The translations under genes and the position numbers were made by a program. A stretch of DNA of 64,000 nucleotides, taken from Dirofilaria immitis (lineage: Eukaryota > Nematoda > Chromadorea > Rhabditida > Onchocercidae). Of the stretch, positions 1-14,400 are shown piece by piece; position 1 is the stretch's first letter, and each line of letters opens with the position of its first letter. The stretch is from assembly GCA_024305405.1 (NCBI GenBank), contig JAKNDB010000087.1, positions 8,372,501 to 8,436,500 on the forward strand. The letters run 5' to 3'. The notes under the pieces are model-generated. The model had not been told where the DNA came from, made no database searches, and saw only the letters and a program-made list of their open reading frames with translations.

Positions 1-3000
1 TTGAAATGTTGATCGATTGCTGATAAATTGCTATCATTTTGTGAAGAAAATAATGATGCTGTTGGTTGAGTATAAATTTCGTTACGTTTATGATGACTGA
101 TAAATGATTCTTCTAACGTTACATCATCAGAACATCTAATCCACTCATCATCTGATGTATCACTTCCGCTATTCATTGATTGCTTCATTACTCCTGGCTT
201 TGAAGCATATTTACGACAACCTGGTGAGGAACATCTAAAAAGATATTTAAAAGTTCTTTTTATACTGAAATTTAAATAAGAAGACAGTATATTAATTTAA
301 GACTGAAATAATCGACTGATTTGATTTTACTTTACGCCAATGCATATCATCTAAAACTTACTGATATTATCATTAATCATTTCAAAGCAGTCTCGCAATA
401 TCAATTATTAAATAATTTTATTTAAATTACTTATTTATTAAATTTTTTAATATGTAAAGTTTTAAGTCAGATTCAAAAATAGCATAAGCAAATCTACAAG
501 TAATTCAAGTAAATCTAAAGGGGTCAAATAAATCTGGAAGTAAGCTTAATATACTTTTGAATATTTGACCGATTAGAAGACCTGTTATAATGATTTTGTA
601 TGACACAATCTACATATGATGTAATCATATGATCATGACAGCTAATACTTTGACGCATTGTTATTCTGGAATGATCCATTGGGGATGGTATTCTCGTAAT
701 CCAACCCATTTCAGTTTCCCTATAAAATTAACTTTCTGAAAGTTGTTTTTATAAACAAAGCAAATATTCAAATGGATTAATTCAAAAACTACGAGACTAC
801 TTAAATAATATAATTGCAAATAGAAATTATAATTACAAATTATTATTTCAAGAATTTCTATTGCATAAAAATTTTGTATAATCAAATAAAATTAAGCAAT
901 AATGATTCATGAATCAAATTAAATTAACAGCATATCAAATTCGAAATTAAAATACGAACTAACCACAAATCTAAACTTCCAAGTGATTTTGATATCATAG
1001 TTGTTGATATTATGTCACGATTATCTCGTAATTGTTGTTCAGTTTCAGAAGAATTTCCACGTAATGTTTCTTTTGCAAAATTTATGAATGCTTCTGGTGT
1101 CCATTTATTAATTGTTTCTACAGCTTCTACCAGTTCGTCCGCAAAGTTCATCTCTTGATTTTCTCTGAAAAAAAAAACTTTTGATAATTTCAAAAGTCAA
1201 GTAATAATTTTTTATTATTATTAATTATAGAATATAAAATTAATAAAAAACTTCACTGATGTGGTGATGGACTAGCATCATATATGCAAAGCGAATCATT
1301 CTCGGATATAGCTCGTGTACATACGTTGTTTTCTGTTACTAAATTTAAACGGTTCAAATTATTAACTTGAGTCGATGTAGGACCAGTAAAATCCAAAATA
1401 CTTGCACGCATTGGCTCATCATATTCTGATAAATCAGCACTAAAATATATAAAAATTAATTGTACAAGATTGCTTGAGCACAGTCTCACTTTCTCTCTTT
1501 ATATTACTAATTGTTATCTCGAAAAAAAAGTTTCGTTTGGAAATTGTGAAAAACAAAAAGTTCAAAATGTCATACCAAGGGCGTTCAAATCTTTCATTTC
1601 CTTCAACAAAACCTTCTGAACTTGACAGTTCTTCAAATGTCTGAAAATAAATTTCATATGAAATAAATTTGTTAAATTTTGCAATGAATAAGCGAGCAGT
1701 TTTAGTTGTACTAAAATTCTTTTTGAAAGATAAAAATTTTTTAAGCTTTGACTTCATGCGTATTTTTCTTGTACTCCATCTTAAAATATGTCTATAAAAG
1801 AAAATTAAATTTATTTAATGTATTTAAATCATTATTAATATTAATTCGATATCACAAAATTTATTGTACCTATTAACGATTACTCGAATTCATTATTTTA
1901 AATAATTATCAATAAAGCATCATAATAAAATAACCAATACAATAATATCGTATATAATGATGTTAAATTTGATAATATTAAAAAATATTTATTGAAATTG
2001 TTGTCGAAAAATTCTTTATTTTTTAAATTAATAATATTGCAAATTTATAAATTAAACACTAATTTTAAAAAATTCCAATAGCAAGAATAACTGCAATACT
2101 TGTTGATCGTTATCAGCAATGAATTCTGGTGCTGACCAGCAGCAGGTAAATGGTGATGATCTGGCTTGATCAAAATCATCATCACTTTCAAAGTCCATTC
2201 CATATTTAAAATTATTTGCTACAGTTGACCGATTATCGTTTACTTTTATATTTGATTTCATCTAAAATTAAATTTTTATTTCTCTCAATGAAATAATCGA
2301 AATTACGGAAAATTAAATTAATGCAAAGTTGTCTGCTAATATTAGTTGCGTAATGGTAAAAGAGGCTTTCATATTTTTAAAATACAAAGAAAAAAATAAA
2401 ATTTTAAATAAAAATTTTGCATCAATAAATATATATTTGTAGTAAACCGATCACTTTATTGTGCATTAATTGTAAATTTAAAAGCTATAAATTATTAATC
2501 GTATCAAAATGACCATAAATTTCAGTACAGAAAGAACAAACGCTTTTATTTATATAAATTTATGCAAATTCATGATTTTAATTAACAAACCGAGCAGCAA
2601 ATTAATCATTTACCATAAACAAGGTAATAAAAAAATTCAAAAGTAATTTAATAAATATAAAAAAAACTAAAACTGATCTAAATAGGAGAAAAATTATCAC
2701 TAAATATTATAACATTAAAAAAGCTTAATATAATTTACAAAGCATTATCATTTCGTTGATTTAGCTAATTAAAATCAAAAGTTTAGCTTAAAAAGCATAT
2801 TTAAATAAAATAAATAAATTTGTTAGTTAATTTTATTGTAATGTTTTTGAATAATTCCAGTGCGGACAAATAGCTTAATATGTAATGTCAGGTTGATATA
2901 TATTATAAATTAATGAAAAAGATGCAGTTAATGATTATTTGTTGATTAAAATAACCCTAAATATAGGTGTTCGATAATCATGATATGCTCGATTCCGTGA

Positions 3001-4312
3001 GAAATAAGGAGCTGAAGATGCAGAAGTTTCTTCATCACTTATTGATCGTGTATTGGTGAATTCACTATCCAAACATTTACCAATACTTGTCTTAATAAAT
3101 ACATTGCCGTCGAGAATTTTTTCATCTTCAAAATTTATTAAATTACTTAATTTAGTACAAAATAGAAAAAGGAATACAAATGATTTTTTATACATTATTA
3201 AAATTTAGTTTTTCTAAATTTTCTTCTCATTTTTTCCACAAAGTTATAAATTTCAGATCCCCTTTCTTTTCCTGATATTGCTATTTTGTTTAAAACAGTA
3301 TGAATAAAATTATATTTTTGATAAAAATTTAACTGAGGATTGATTTTGTTCTATTGCAATCAGTTAATTTCATTATCAATTAAAACTATTCTTCGGAATA
3401 AATTAATCTATGTTTAAATTAATAATTGACTAGTACTTGTTTATTTGATGAAATTGATTGTTAATCTTAATTATTTATTAGACAATAAAGCCTGTTGATA
3501 TTAGTCAAATTAATTAATACTGAAATTAATTTAAATAATAAACCTTTGCCCATATCTTCTTTTGTTCCATCTCTCCCTCTTTATCATCTTCAAACGAATT
3601 AATGAAATACCTGTATATGATATGGATGCTGTATAATCATGTTTTTGAATTGAAGATATCGATTTAGATTTAATGAGTCCTCGTAAGCACGCATGTACCG
3701 CAAATTCTTCATCACTATCACTATTTGAATCATCATTCTAAATTAGTGAAAAAACGAATGGAACGTAAGATAATTATTTTTCGCATAATTACAAAAATGT
3801 AATTGTATTTTTAAAATATAATAAAAACATTAAAAATATAATTTAAGCAAAAAGAAAGAAAGAGGGAAATATTGTGATAATTCAAGAGAAAAGAAATGAA
3901 ACAAACCTTCGTAGTATCACTATTATACAATGATGAGAGTATTTTTGAATCACCATTTCTAATATCACCAACCGGTAATATATCACTATTACTGTTCTGT
4001 TGATAATGTAATGATAACGATTGTGATGTATAATCGCTTTGTTGATAACTCATTTCTGCTTCTGATGACCAGCTTCTGATAAAAGAAACACGTAATTGAT
4101 ATGCAGAAATGAGAAGTTTCTTTCGTCTTGTTTTATTCCTATTTAAAAAAATTTTTTCTCAGAATTGATAAAATTTCCAACAATGAATCATACATATCAG
4201 CATCACTATCACAACCACTTGAACCACCAATACTACTCAATCCATCGCTAGAATGCTGATTGGAATGCTTATCTGAATTATTCGTACATTCGATCGTATT
4301 TTCACAATCCAT
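1..4312 (-). CDS. Unrecognised Ser/Asp/Asn-rich multi-exon protein, 5' part (3' end outside window)
   Basis: I do not recognise this protein. Eleven exons on the minus strand chain with consistent phase: 4194-4312, 3907-4075, 3611-3737, 2956-3125, 2100-2261, 1753-1779, 1576-1640, 1257-1439, 964-1164, 582-719 and 234 to beyond position 1, giving about 530 residues so far. The ATG at 4312 directly follows a pyrimidine-rich tract ending in GAG, which could be a trans-splice or an internal acceptor, so the start is provisional. The first 300 residues are low in hydrophobicity and rich in Ser, Asp, Asn and Gln, probably disordered. The later part is more ordered: a helix-like stretch beginning FADELVEAVETINKW, then MGWITRIPSP, then a Cys-containing CSSPGCRKYA. 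No signal peptide or membrane segment is seen. Low complexity suggests an intracellular scaffold or regulator, but this is a guess. Exon order and phase are fairly secure; function is unknown. Confidence 0.75.
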
Positions 4313-7300
4313 CTCAAAATAAATAGAAAAAAATCAAGAATTTTAATTTAATTATTTGCTGTTTTTTCAAATTTATATAAAAATAAATAAAACGATTGTG
4401 AACAAAGAAAAGAAAAAAAGCTTAAATATTTCGTTATCAAATAAAAAGTTAATAAAAAAGAATTTGAGAAATTCTAAGCATTAAGGGAAAATAATTGGTA
4501 AGAAAAAGAAATTGAAAAAATCGAAGAAAAAGATGAAGGAAAAAAGAGGAAAAGAAAAAGGAATAAATCCAAATATTCATTATAAGAATGAATATCTTAG
4601 AAATTAATCATTATAATTAATTAATTATACTGCTAAAAGAATTATATATATTTTTTAAAAATTTATGGAAAGGATTGAGTCAAAAAAGAAGAAAAATAGG
4701 AAAAGGGAAGACGAAATATTGATGAAACATTAATTTAGAAAAAAGACCAAAGAAATCTAACAACTTTTATCATTATTAAAGAGAAGCAATGATGAAAAAT
4801 GAGAGGGAGAGAGAAAGGGAAAGGGAAACGAAAACTTATCTGCTTATATCATTTATTATACTTTCATTTAAATAAAAAATAGTATTAAGCATAGAAATTA
4901 AGAAAAAGATATTAAAAAGAATAGATAAAAGGTATGAAAGAAGGTAATATTTGAATAAAAATATGCAAAGCCAATTTAAAATGTGAAATAATCATAAGAA
5001 GGACCAAATATTGATGGGTGATACATATGAAAGGAAGCTTGGCTAAAATCTTTGCTTTGATGAGAATTGAAGCAAAGGAGAGAGATGGAAGAATGAGGAG
5101 GCATGGATAGGCCCAGGTTTCAAGCAGCACATTGTCATCAATTGTGCTATGCTGTTGCTATTGAGGGACTCGATAGAAAGAAGGCCTAGTAGGCTGAAAT
5201 GCATGTCAGCATCACATTCTCTTCATATATTTAGTCTTTCATAGCAGTAGGGACCAAAAATATCATCGTTTTTTTCGTATTTATTCATTATAATTTTGAA
5301 TAAGTTCGAAGGATTAAATGTTTGGCTACAAAAAAAAAAATAAAAATAGTGCTCAAGTGTGCTTAGAATTTATGGCTCTTGTCTTTTTTAAAGAAAACTT
5401 TCGCTTCGTTTTCTATATGACTCGTTTCCTTTTCTTAACACTTCATCAATCATTTATTTTATTAGTGCTTACAAGTTGACTGTTGGCAAGAAGGAAAGTT
5501 GCCAATTCTTATCAATTTCAGGATGACAAATAAGAAAATTTAAAGTGTCAATAATCAATTAATTATTAATTAAATAATCAATGGTTACAATCATAAATAC
5601 AAATACGGAATTAAATTAAGCAGCATATATATTTTATTAAAAGTGTAATGAAAGGACATTTAATTATGGGAAGCTCGAAATTTTCTATTCAAAAGAATCC
5701 TTTTGAAAAAATAAAAGCTATATCAAAAGAAATTTGAAATGTATAGTTGTTCCTTAGTTTTTTTTTCACGAATTACTTTATCAAATAAAAAATTTGATTG
5801 TGAAATAAACTGTTAAAGAAGTAAATTTTAAATATTTAGCTGAATGAGACAAATATACTACTCTGTAGTTACTTATGATTGTTATAGATTACGCGATTTA
5901 TTTCTTTGTGACTTTTACGGTCATGAACTAAATATGAGAAAAATGAAGTGAATTTCGTTGACAATGATTATCACAGTAGTATTTGATTATAATGATAGTA
6001 ATTTATATATTATAATTGGTAATGTTTTCTCATTTTTCAGAAAAACACTAAGTAATTTATTGTTCTAATTAATATTTTAACCGTTTCCCCGATATATATT
6101 TGTCATCATTTTTTAAATTTTTTTCTTTTTGAACATTGAATTTTTCTTCATTAATCTTTGTTCCCAATTTTTTTCCATGCTTCTGTTTGATAACAATGAG
6201 ATTTTTTTTTCACATTTTAATCCTATATAATTAGCATGTAAATTTTTTAATATTATATTTTTTAACTGAATTAAATAGTTCACTATAATATCCTCGTTAA
6301 ATTCATTTCTGCAAATTGATTAGTTTAAATTTATTATGAAATAAATAAATTTCTTCTATTCAGAGCTTATGAAAATTTGTGAAAATCTGGCTATGACAAA
6401 TGAAATAAAAATATTTAATCAAAATGCGATTGCTATTAAAAACTTAAAAATATTTCGTATTATATTCGATATTAGTCAAACATTAAATTTTTACAAAATT
6501 ACTGGCAAATTCAGAGCAAATTACTTTTCCATTCTACTGTTTTATTTTTAAGTTTCGATTAAAATATTATTATAGTTGATAATTTTGCCTACCCCGAATA
6601 CATTGCAAGTATGAATAAGATAATCTATTATCACATTGTGATCTATTTTTATGACATTTATATGATTACGATCCATTTATATATATTTTTATTAATTTAT
6701 AACATCAATTTTTTTCCACGAATAATTATGAAGTTTTAATTTTATACTGTCATTTATAGAAACCATTTAAAATGTTTTCGAGATTACGGAGATTACGGAT
6801 TATTTGATCTGATTTGATTGCAGATAATTTGATCTAATATAATCATTTCGCATAAACTATTCCAATAAAATAAAAAATTTGAAAATTCATTTCATTTTTC
6901 CAGAGATTAAACAAATAAGAAAAAGCAGTGATTACAAATTCTTGTAAAGTAAAGAAAGAAAAAGTAATATAAGTAAAATTAATGAGTCGAAATATGAAAT
7001 AACTACTTAAATAAGTAAAATTTCAACTGCATAATTGCTTGTTTATTTATCATTCAGGCTTTTCTAATTAATCATTTGATAAAAATGTATTTACGATTAT
7101 CCCAGTATATTCAAACTGCTGCAATTATTTTTCAGGATTATTTATTTTTGCATTAGTTTTAGTTCTCGACATCTACTTTATTTTTTACTTTTTTACGTTT
7201 AATTTTTCGGGTATCACAGATAAATATAATCAAAAAATTATGTGATTATTTATGATTAGTCTATGATTGCTAATTTCCGGAATATATTTATGCATTGATC

Positions 7301-7358
7301 TGAATGATGTTATTTATGAAATTCTTTTCAGAAGTGATGATGATTTTACCATTTTATC

Positions 7359-7429
7359 GAGCAAACACTCAATTCCTTTGATTCTGAGATTCATTGATTC
7401 TGAGATTCAAAGGAATTGAGTGTTTGCTC
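7359..7429. repeat. Perfect 23-bp inverted repeat (fold-back) with 25-nt loop
   Basis: The left arm 7359-7381 begins GAGCAAACACTC and the right arm 7407-7429 is its exact reverse complement. The loop 7382-7406, together with the flanking arm bases, contains the motif TTGATTCTGAGATTCA twice in tandem. The structure lies in intergenic sequence. Confidence 0.95.
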
Positions 7430-8270
7430 TGGAAAAAAGAGAAAACTTTACAATTAATAAGCAATTATTTTTGAAATTCATATTTACGTTTTACTAAAAA
7501 AATCCGTTTTTGTATTTTATTTTATAATCGTTTCGAGATGACAATTAAGACAATTAATTAAAATTAAAATGAAAACGAACACAATTACTGCAATACTCAA
7601 CACATAAATACTATATATATTCCGAACGGTCAGTTCTTTTTAATATCTTTTTTCAAAAAAAGGAAAGCAAAAAATGGCAAAACATATTAGTAATGAATAA
7701 ATAATTCTGATTTATGCGAGGAAAATAAATGCATTATATCTCCCTTTTTATATATTTAACAATAAATATTTGATTTAATTTCGTTTATGCTAGGAAATAA
7801 TTCCATTTCCAATTTTGATTATATGATTTTTTGCTTTCATATGTGCGGTTGTTGCCATTATTTTGCTTGTTAGGATTGAAAAAGAAAGGATAGGATTTTG
7901 GGATGGAATATCAAGCAAATAAGTAATAGAAAAAATGATTAAGAATACCTTAAAAGGGACTATTTAGTATTAATTAACTTAATAGAAATAAAGTTAATTA
8001 ATTCTATCATTTATTATTATTATATACTGAAGAGTGAACTTTTTCACTCTTTTCCATGCAATTTAAACTTGCAAATTAATTAATTACTTAATAGAATGTA
8101 AACAGTTTCATATTTCTATTTGATATAAAGATAAAATAAGAAAAATAAGGAAAAATTATTGATTACAAGCGGATAGAATTAATTAGCAATATCGATATTT
8201 CAAGCAGCAATTTGTATTTATACGAACATGAAAATGAAATAGGTATTTATTATTTAGTAAAACGATATAT

Positions 8271-8290
8271 AAGTATATATATATATACTT
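8271..8290. repeat. AT-rich 20-bp palindrome within (TA)n tract
   Basis: The segment is a perfect palindrome beginning AAGTATATAT, followed by further TA dinucleotides to about 8336. It lies about 200 bp beyond the zyxin stop codon in the direction of transcription. It is probably simple-sequence DNA. Confidence 0.8.
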
Positions 8291-8497
8291 ATATATATAT
8301 ATATATGTATTAAACAGTAAATGATATATATATATATGTAGCTTTAAAGAAAAATTATTACTAAATAATAATAGCCTTTTCGAAGAATGAAATGAAGAAA
8401 AGAAAACAATTATGGATCAAATTTCTGTTTTATGAATTATTTCCATCATTTCTTTTTTTTGTTTTGATTTTATTTTCTCGTTTTTATTATCACTTTT

Positions 8498-11400
8498 TCA
8501 AGACGCTTTCGATAATGCAATCAATCGTTTGCTATTACAATTTTTGCAGTACAAATGTTGATCCAATGGATAGCATCTGTAATTTATAAACTATTATTTC
8601 TTTTTTGAATTTTTATTAATTTATAGTTTAGAATGTTTAATCCTTTTTAGTACTGAAATAAATTTAATATAATTGAAATTAAAATATTTGTCTTCCATTC
8701 ATATTATTGTTTCAAGCATGGGATGACATTTAAGAATATAAATATTCATTGTTTTTCTTTTTCGTATATTATGATGGACTTTTTCCTATTATGTATGAAA
8801 AATATTCAATACAAATTGTGATACTTAAAAAAATATTGCAAATTGTGATATTTATTAATATATATAAAATATATAAATATATATATTAATAAGTATGAAA
8901 ATTATTTCATCTATTACATCAAATATTTTGCATGCAAATTGATTTCATAAATGCAAACAGATGAAGTTAATATTTAGAGCAATACTGCAAATTGTGATGC
9001 TGTAACCTGCAGTTGCATGCTGACTCTGCATTTTTCCTTTCGTTTTTTCGGAAGATTTTTTCAAATCCTTACCCTTGTCCTTCAATTTTGGAACTTAATT
9101 GCATGTTGCAATCCTCGCATCGATAGCAATTAACATGAAAACTTTTATCCATTGCAACAACTCGTACTGATTCCTCTTGACCTTCTTCAGGTATGATTGG
9201 CTTCGAGCATACTGCACACCGAGGAGCAAATTTTCTAAAAGAAAAAATGAAATAAAATAAATTTTATTCATTCATGGAAATAAAAAAAGTGACTAAAAAA
9301 ATTATTCTAATTAAAATTTTATTATGAAGAATTCTAATTCATTTCTCCATGTTGAAAAAAAAGCTAGCAGGAAAAAGATTAAAAAGAAAATGTTGAAAAA
9401 CTTTTCAGAACTATGCTATCATTGCTGCCATTATTTTGCAAAATATATCGAAATATAAAGATTAATCATTTCATCTTTCATTCTATTCCTCGTAGATTTC
9501 ATTTTATTTTGTTAAAATAAATTGGTTCCATAAAAAAAATAAGGAAAATGAAAGCAAACCATATCTCATAACAGGTACATTCCTTTGATTCTTCATACTA
9601 CTACTATTTGATGAGTATACGCCAAACAATTTAAATAAGTAAAAGCAAAGTAGAAAATACGCGAATTTACTTAACTACTTATCTCAGCTAATTTTATCAT
9701 TGATCAGTTCAAACAAGCAAAACCAAAATGGAAAATTTTTAATTGCTTTTTCGATTAATTTGGAATCTATGAAATCAATAATTTATTTGTCTATTTATTC
9801 ATATGAATTATCCGATTCTTTTATTTTTTTATCAGACAAGCAGATGCGATTTAGGCTAATTCCGTTATAAATTGCAGAGAGGGATTGGAAAATGAAAAAA
9901 AAATCGGATATTTATTTAAGTGTCGTCTGATTTTGTTGTTCAAATGTTTTTAGATTTTTCCTTTCAATTAAAAAGATTTTGAATTTTACTTTTCTTTATT
10001 TTATTTTGTTTTTACTTTTATTTAAAAATATTTATTCCAAAAAAAATATATTTTGAAAAGATCAAAAAGATATTAACAATTATTTATAATTAATGCAATT
10101 AAGCTGATTATTTTATCATAATAATAATGATGATGATTTATACTTACTCATGAAAACACACAACACAGTGTACTTTATTAGTTGAGTCAACGGTAAACGG
10201 AACGCCATCCAAACATTTCTTGCAAACGCTACATACGAAACAGTCCGGATGATACGCCCCACCGGTTGCACGCAGAAGTTTTTCCGTAATCGGTTTACCG
10301 CAATTGTTGCATTTTTCTAATGATTGCTGCAAAAATACTACAATTCTTACAAATTTTATTATTCAAAAATTCAAAAAAGGGTCAAATTTTTCAATAAAAA
10401 TTTGATAAATTGGCATGAGTAAACAAAAGTATTACAATAAATTCAATAATTAGTATAAAATAGAATTTAAACAATTTTTGCCAAATTATTTTTTCGAATA
10501 ACGTATAATTAATAATCGAATAACGTATAATTAATAACGTATAATTAATAATTATTTTTTTTTTTAATAATGCATGAAGAACAAATGAATAAATCTATGT
10601 CAAAATTTATTATGATAATATTATTATAATTTTGCGGTATTAACTATATTATGAAAATTTTTCGAAATAATTTTTTTCACAAAAAGTTTAAATTCTAGAA
10701 GAAAGAAGCAAAAATGTCATAAACTTTCAATTCGAATCGTACAATGAATAATAAATCAGTAATAATTTGAAAAAAATTGATAAAAATAATATGGAAAAAA
10801 TAATAATTGAATGAAATAATAATTGAATCAGTAAATTACGTAAAAATTAAACTCAGTTATTGTAATTTTTTCGATAAAAATTAAATTTACTAAACGATCT
10901 TCATAAAGAAATTGGAAATTTTTCAAGACCAATGAAATATAATGTAACTAAAATAAATTTGGAATTAGAAAAGAAGAAATTTTAAAAAATAATTGAAAAT
11001 GAGAGGAAAAAATTTTGATTAAAGATTTGATTTGCCATAAGTAAATTTAATATAAATGAAAATCGATTTGAATTGTCATGCATTATTTAATACATAAAAA
11101 TTTAAATTCTGAATAATAATGAATAAGTAAAAATAGTCTTGCTGGTAATAATTAGAAACTAGAATTGGTGAATATTTAATTCAAATTATTACTAAAATTT
11201 TTCTCTTACTGACCATATAATCATCCTCACAAAGTGCTTTACCATCAACATTGTAAAATGATCCACCAGCTAGTTGTTTATTACATTCACCACAGGTGAA
11301 GCATGTCACATGGAACATTTCACCAAGGGCCGTACAACCAGGACGATTATTATTTATACCTTCACCACATTTACTACACTTTTCTGAAATTACATCGAAA

Positions 11401-14400
11401 TTAATTTGGTCTAACAGAAAAAAGGTTTAAAAGCAAGTTAGAAGACCATCAAACAGTGTAATTATTTTGCTAGCTTTCGTTATTTTAATAACAATTTTTA
11501 TCTGATATTTACAAATAAGTATATATTTATAGTATCAATTATTTGTTTGAAATTGTTTTACAAAGAATTTCAGAATTTGCGAAATATATATTTTGAAATT
11601 TAAAAAATTTGCAAATTCGATTAATTAGAAAATAAGTGTATTTTTTGGAACAAATTTTTCTAGATCAAAGCAGCATTACATAATTTTAGGAAGGAAATAA
11701 AAATTAATACTTTATGAAAAGAGGAAAAATAAACAAGCCAAGAAAAATGAAATGTAAATTTTAAATAGATTTGAAATTAAAATTGCAACATTTCATCCAT
11801 TTAGCTTTATTGTAGCAATTAAACATTATTATCAGTGATTTCGAAAAAGAGAGGACAAAAATAAAAAAAAGAAAAAGGAAGAAAAAAGAAAGGAATTTTA
11901 ATATTTTTGCATTAATTTTTCACTTCGAAAAAATAGATGGATCAATGGGTTTAATAGATTTTTAATCACTTTTTCTGGTGATCGTCGTTTTGCCTAAATT
12001 TTTCTAAGTTTTAACTACAGACAATTAATTATTATATATCCCAATTTAATTATATGAATGGAATATATTGGCAAATAGAATAATGCAATCATTGAATTAA
12101 GGAAATTTTGCAAAAAATAGTATTTTTAAATTACCAATTTCTCCTTTATTTCTGATTTAATTTTTGCATGATTAAAGTCGAAATTTCCGATTTTTATATT
12201 TGAACAAATATCAAAATATTTGATAAAATCAGAAATAAAGAAGGAATTCTAATGGTAAGAGGCAAAAAAATTGTAACTAATTCTGATTACAGTTAATCAT
12301 TTTCAACTAAATGTAATAAATTAAAACAGAAAATCGTAAAAAATATTGGAATGAATAAGTATTTAAAATAGAATTTAAAAAGAAAAAACTTCCCGAAAAC
12401 TTTGTTTTTGATTTTAAAGCTATTAATGCAAGAATTTCAGATAATATCTTTATTTTTGGTTAAAATATTTTGCGAAAATTGTTAAAATTGAATTAGTAAA
12501 ATTTTGCTACATAATACTGTGACTGTCGGACCTAATTTCAATAATCGTTGAGTAAATGATATTGATTTTTCGTCGAATATAGCAAAATAAAAAATATTAA
12601 TTAAATATGTTAAAATAAAGATATTGCATTTAATCTAATATTAATATGATCTGATCAATTTATATGGCACAAATTGATAGATGCAAAAGAAACATTAAAA
12701 ATATTTTTAAAATTTGTTCAAATGTATAGTGTTGCTAAACAAAATGACTAATCCTTAGCAAATTTTAAAAGCTTAATTTAATCACTGTTTAATTTGGTAA
12801 CAAAATTATTAAAAAAAAATTAATGATCTTAAGCTAATTTGAATATTCATTTAATTTCAAATAATTTACAAAGAATCAATTTAGAATATTTCAGTTTTCA
12901 ACGAAAAATTTTCAATTATTTTGTTGCATTTTTCAATGAAAAATAATATTGTTTGAAAATTTTAGACTATAATCTAATACAATAATCTTGAAATAAAAAA
13001 GAAAATAATATACCATAATAGATCATATTATCAGATTGGTTGCTAATATGAATCAGATTATAATCCATAAATAATCAAAATTCAGAATATTATGAAAATA
13101 AAATTTGAGCTGACTAATAGGAAGAGCAAGAAGAAATAAAAAGAGAGGCGAGAATAAACTAACATTGCTTTTTCAAAATTTTGAATTGACGTTATCAGTT
13201 TGAAATAAAAAAATTTTTGATATAACAATTCCTATTCATAAACGATTTTCATAAAAAATGTTTTGATTATTGGAGCTAATGTAGGAAATTAAATTAATTG
13301 TTTCCTTTTATATTATGAAAAAATGAGAAAAATGCATTTAAAAATTAATAAAAAGTTAGTACAGAATATTCATCTTATTAAAGAGGTAGGTATTAAAAGG
13401 ATTATTCCGAAATTATCATTAAAAATTCTTTTTCTTTCGTTTTTTGAAAAAAAATCTTATCCGATGCTAAATTTTGAAGCATTTTTTCTCCGTTTTCATG
13501 CAAACAAAGATTAATAATATTTCCGATTATATATTCTTTTTTATTTTTTCAAATTTATTATATTTAGACTTAAGGATATATAGAGGTATATGCGAATGCA
13601 AATTTTAGCACATTTGATATGATATATGATAACGAAAAAAAGTAGCAATAGCGTTCGAAAATATTTTCTAATCTCTTCTTCCAATCAAAAATTTAAAATT
13701 TAAAGAAAATGATGAGAAAAATTAACAAATGAATAAATAAGGCCATTAATTTATGTTTTTCTTGCAAACAAATATTTATAACTTTGGCCTAACGGATTTA
13801 TTTATTTACTTTTTTCACCTAAATTTCAGTCAAAACATTGTGATCTAATAAAAGTGAAAAAAAATACATATCACCAAAATCATAGTGCAAATATAATATG
13901 ATACATAATACAATATAAATAACATTGATATACTTATGGATAGATAATATAAGCAATAATAGTGCGGAAATTATAAATACTAATAGGATATAAAAAAATA
14001 AATGTACAACAAGTATAATCAACCATATTTTAGATATTCTTTTTTCTTTTTAATTAAAAGATATGATATTTTAAAGTATTAAGGAAGAAAATTTTTTTGA
14101 ATTAATAATATTAATAATTGATTTTTTTATTGTCTTTAAAAATATCTCTAAACTAATAGATATAAAAGAAATTTGACGAAGTCTTTTACTGTATTCAATA
14201 AAACGAATTTTCGCTTTTGCTTGTCTTATCATTTGCAATTTATTCATGAGGAGAAATGGATTCTGTGATTGACCCATTCATTATATCAATAATAATTAAG
14301 ATATTCTATTCGCAGATGAAATGATAAAGTGTACCAATGAACTTTCTAGCTAAATGCTTAAATTTACTAACAATTTTTTATATCCATCACAAACTCTTTA

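Larger units (their letters stand above)
4313..8497. other. Intergenic region between the unrecognised gene and the zyxin 3' end
   Basis: Very A+T-rich, with long purine tracts on the plus strand (about 4480-4570 and 4680-4840). A less A+T-rich patch at about 4990-5240 lies upstream of the minus-strand gene that starts at 4312 and may hold its promoter. Open frames here on the minus strand (for example 4912-5130, hydrophobic) have no splice or homology support. The region also holds the fold-back at 7359-7429 and AT palindromes near 8270. I see no convincing gene. Confidence 0.6.

Noticed and set aside
4912..5130. Hydrophobic minus-strand ORF upstream of the unrecognised gene
   Set aside because: Pyrimidine-rich DNA gives Leu/Ile/Ser-rich frames by default; there is no donor linking it to the exon at 4312 and no family match.
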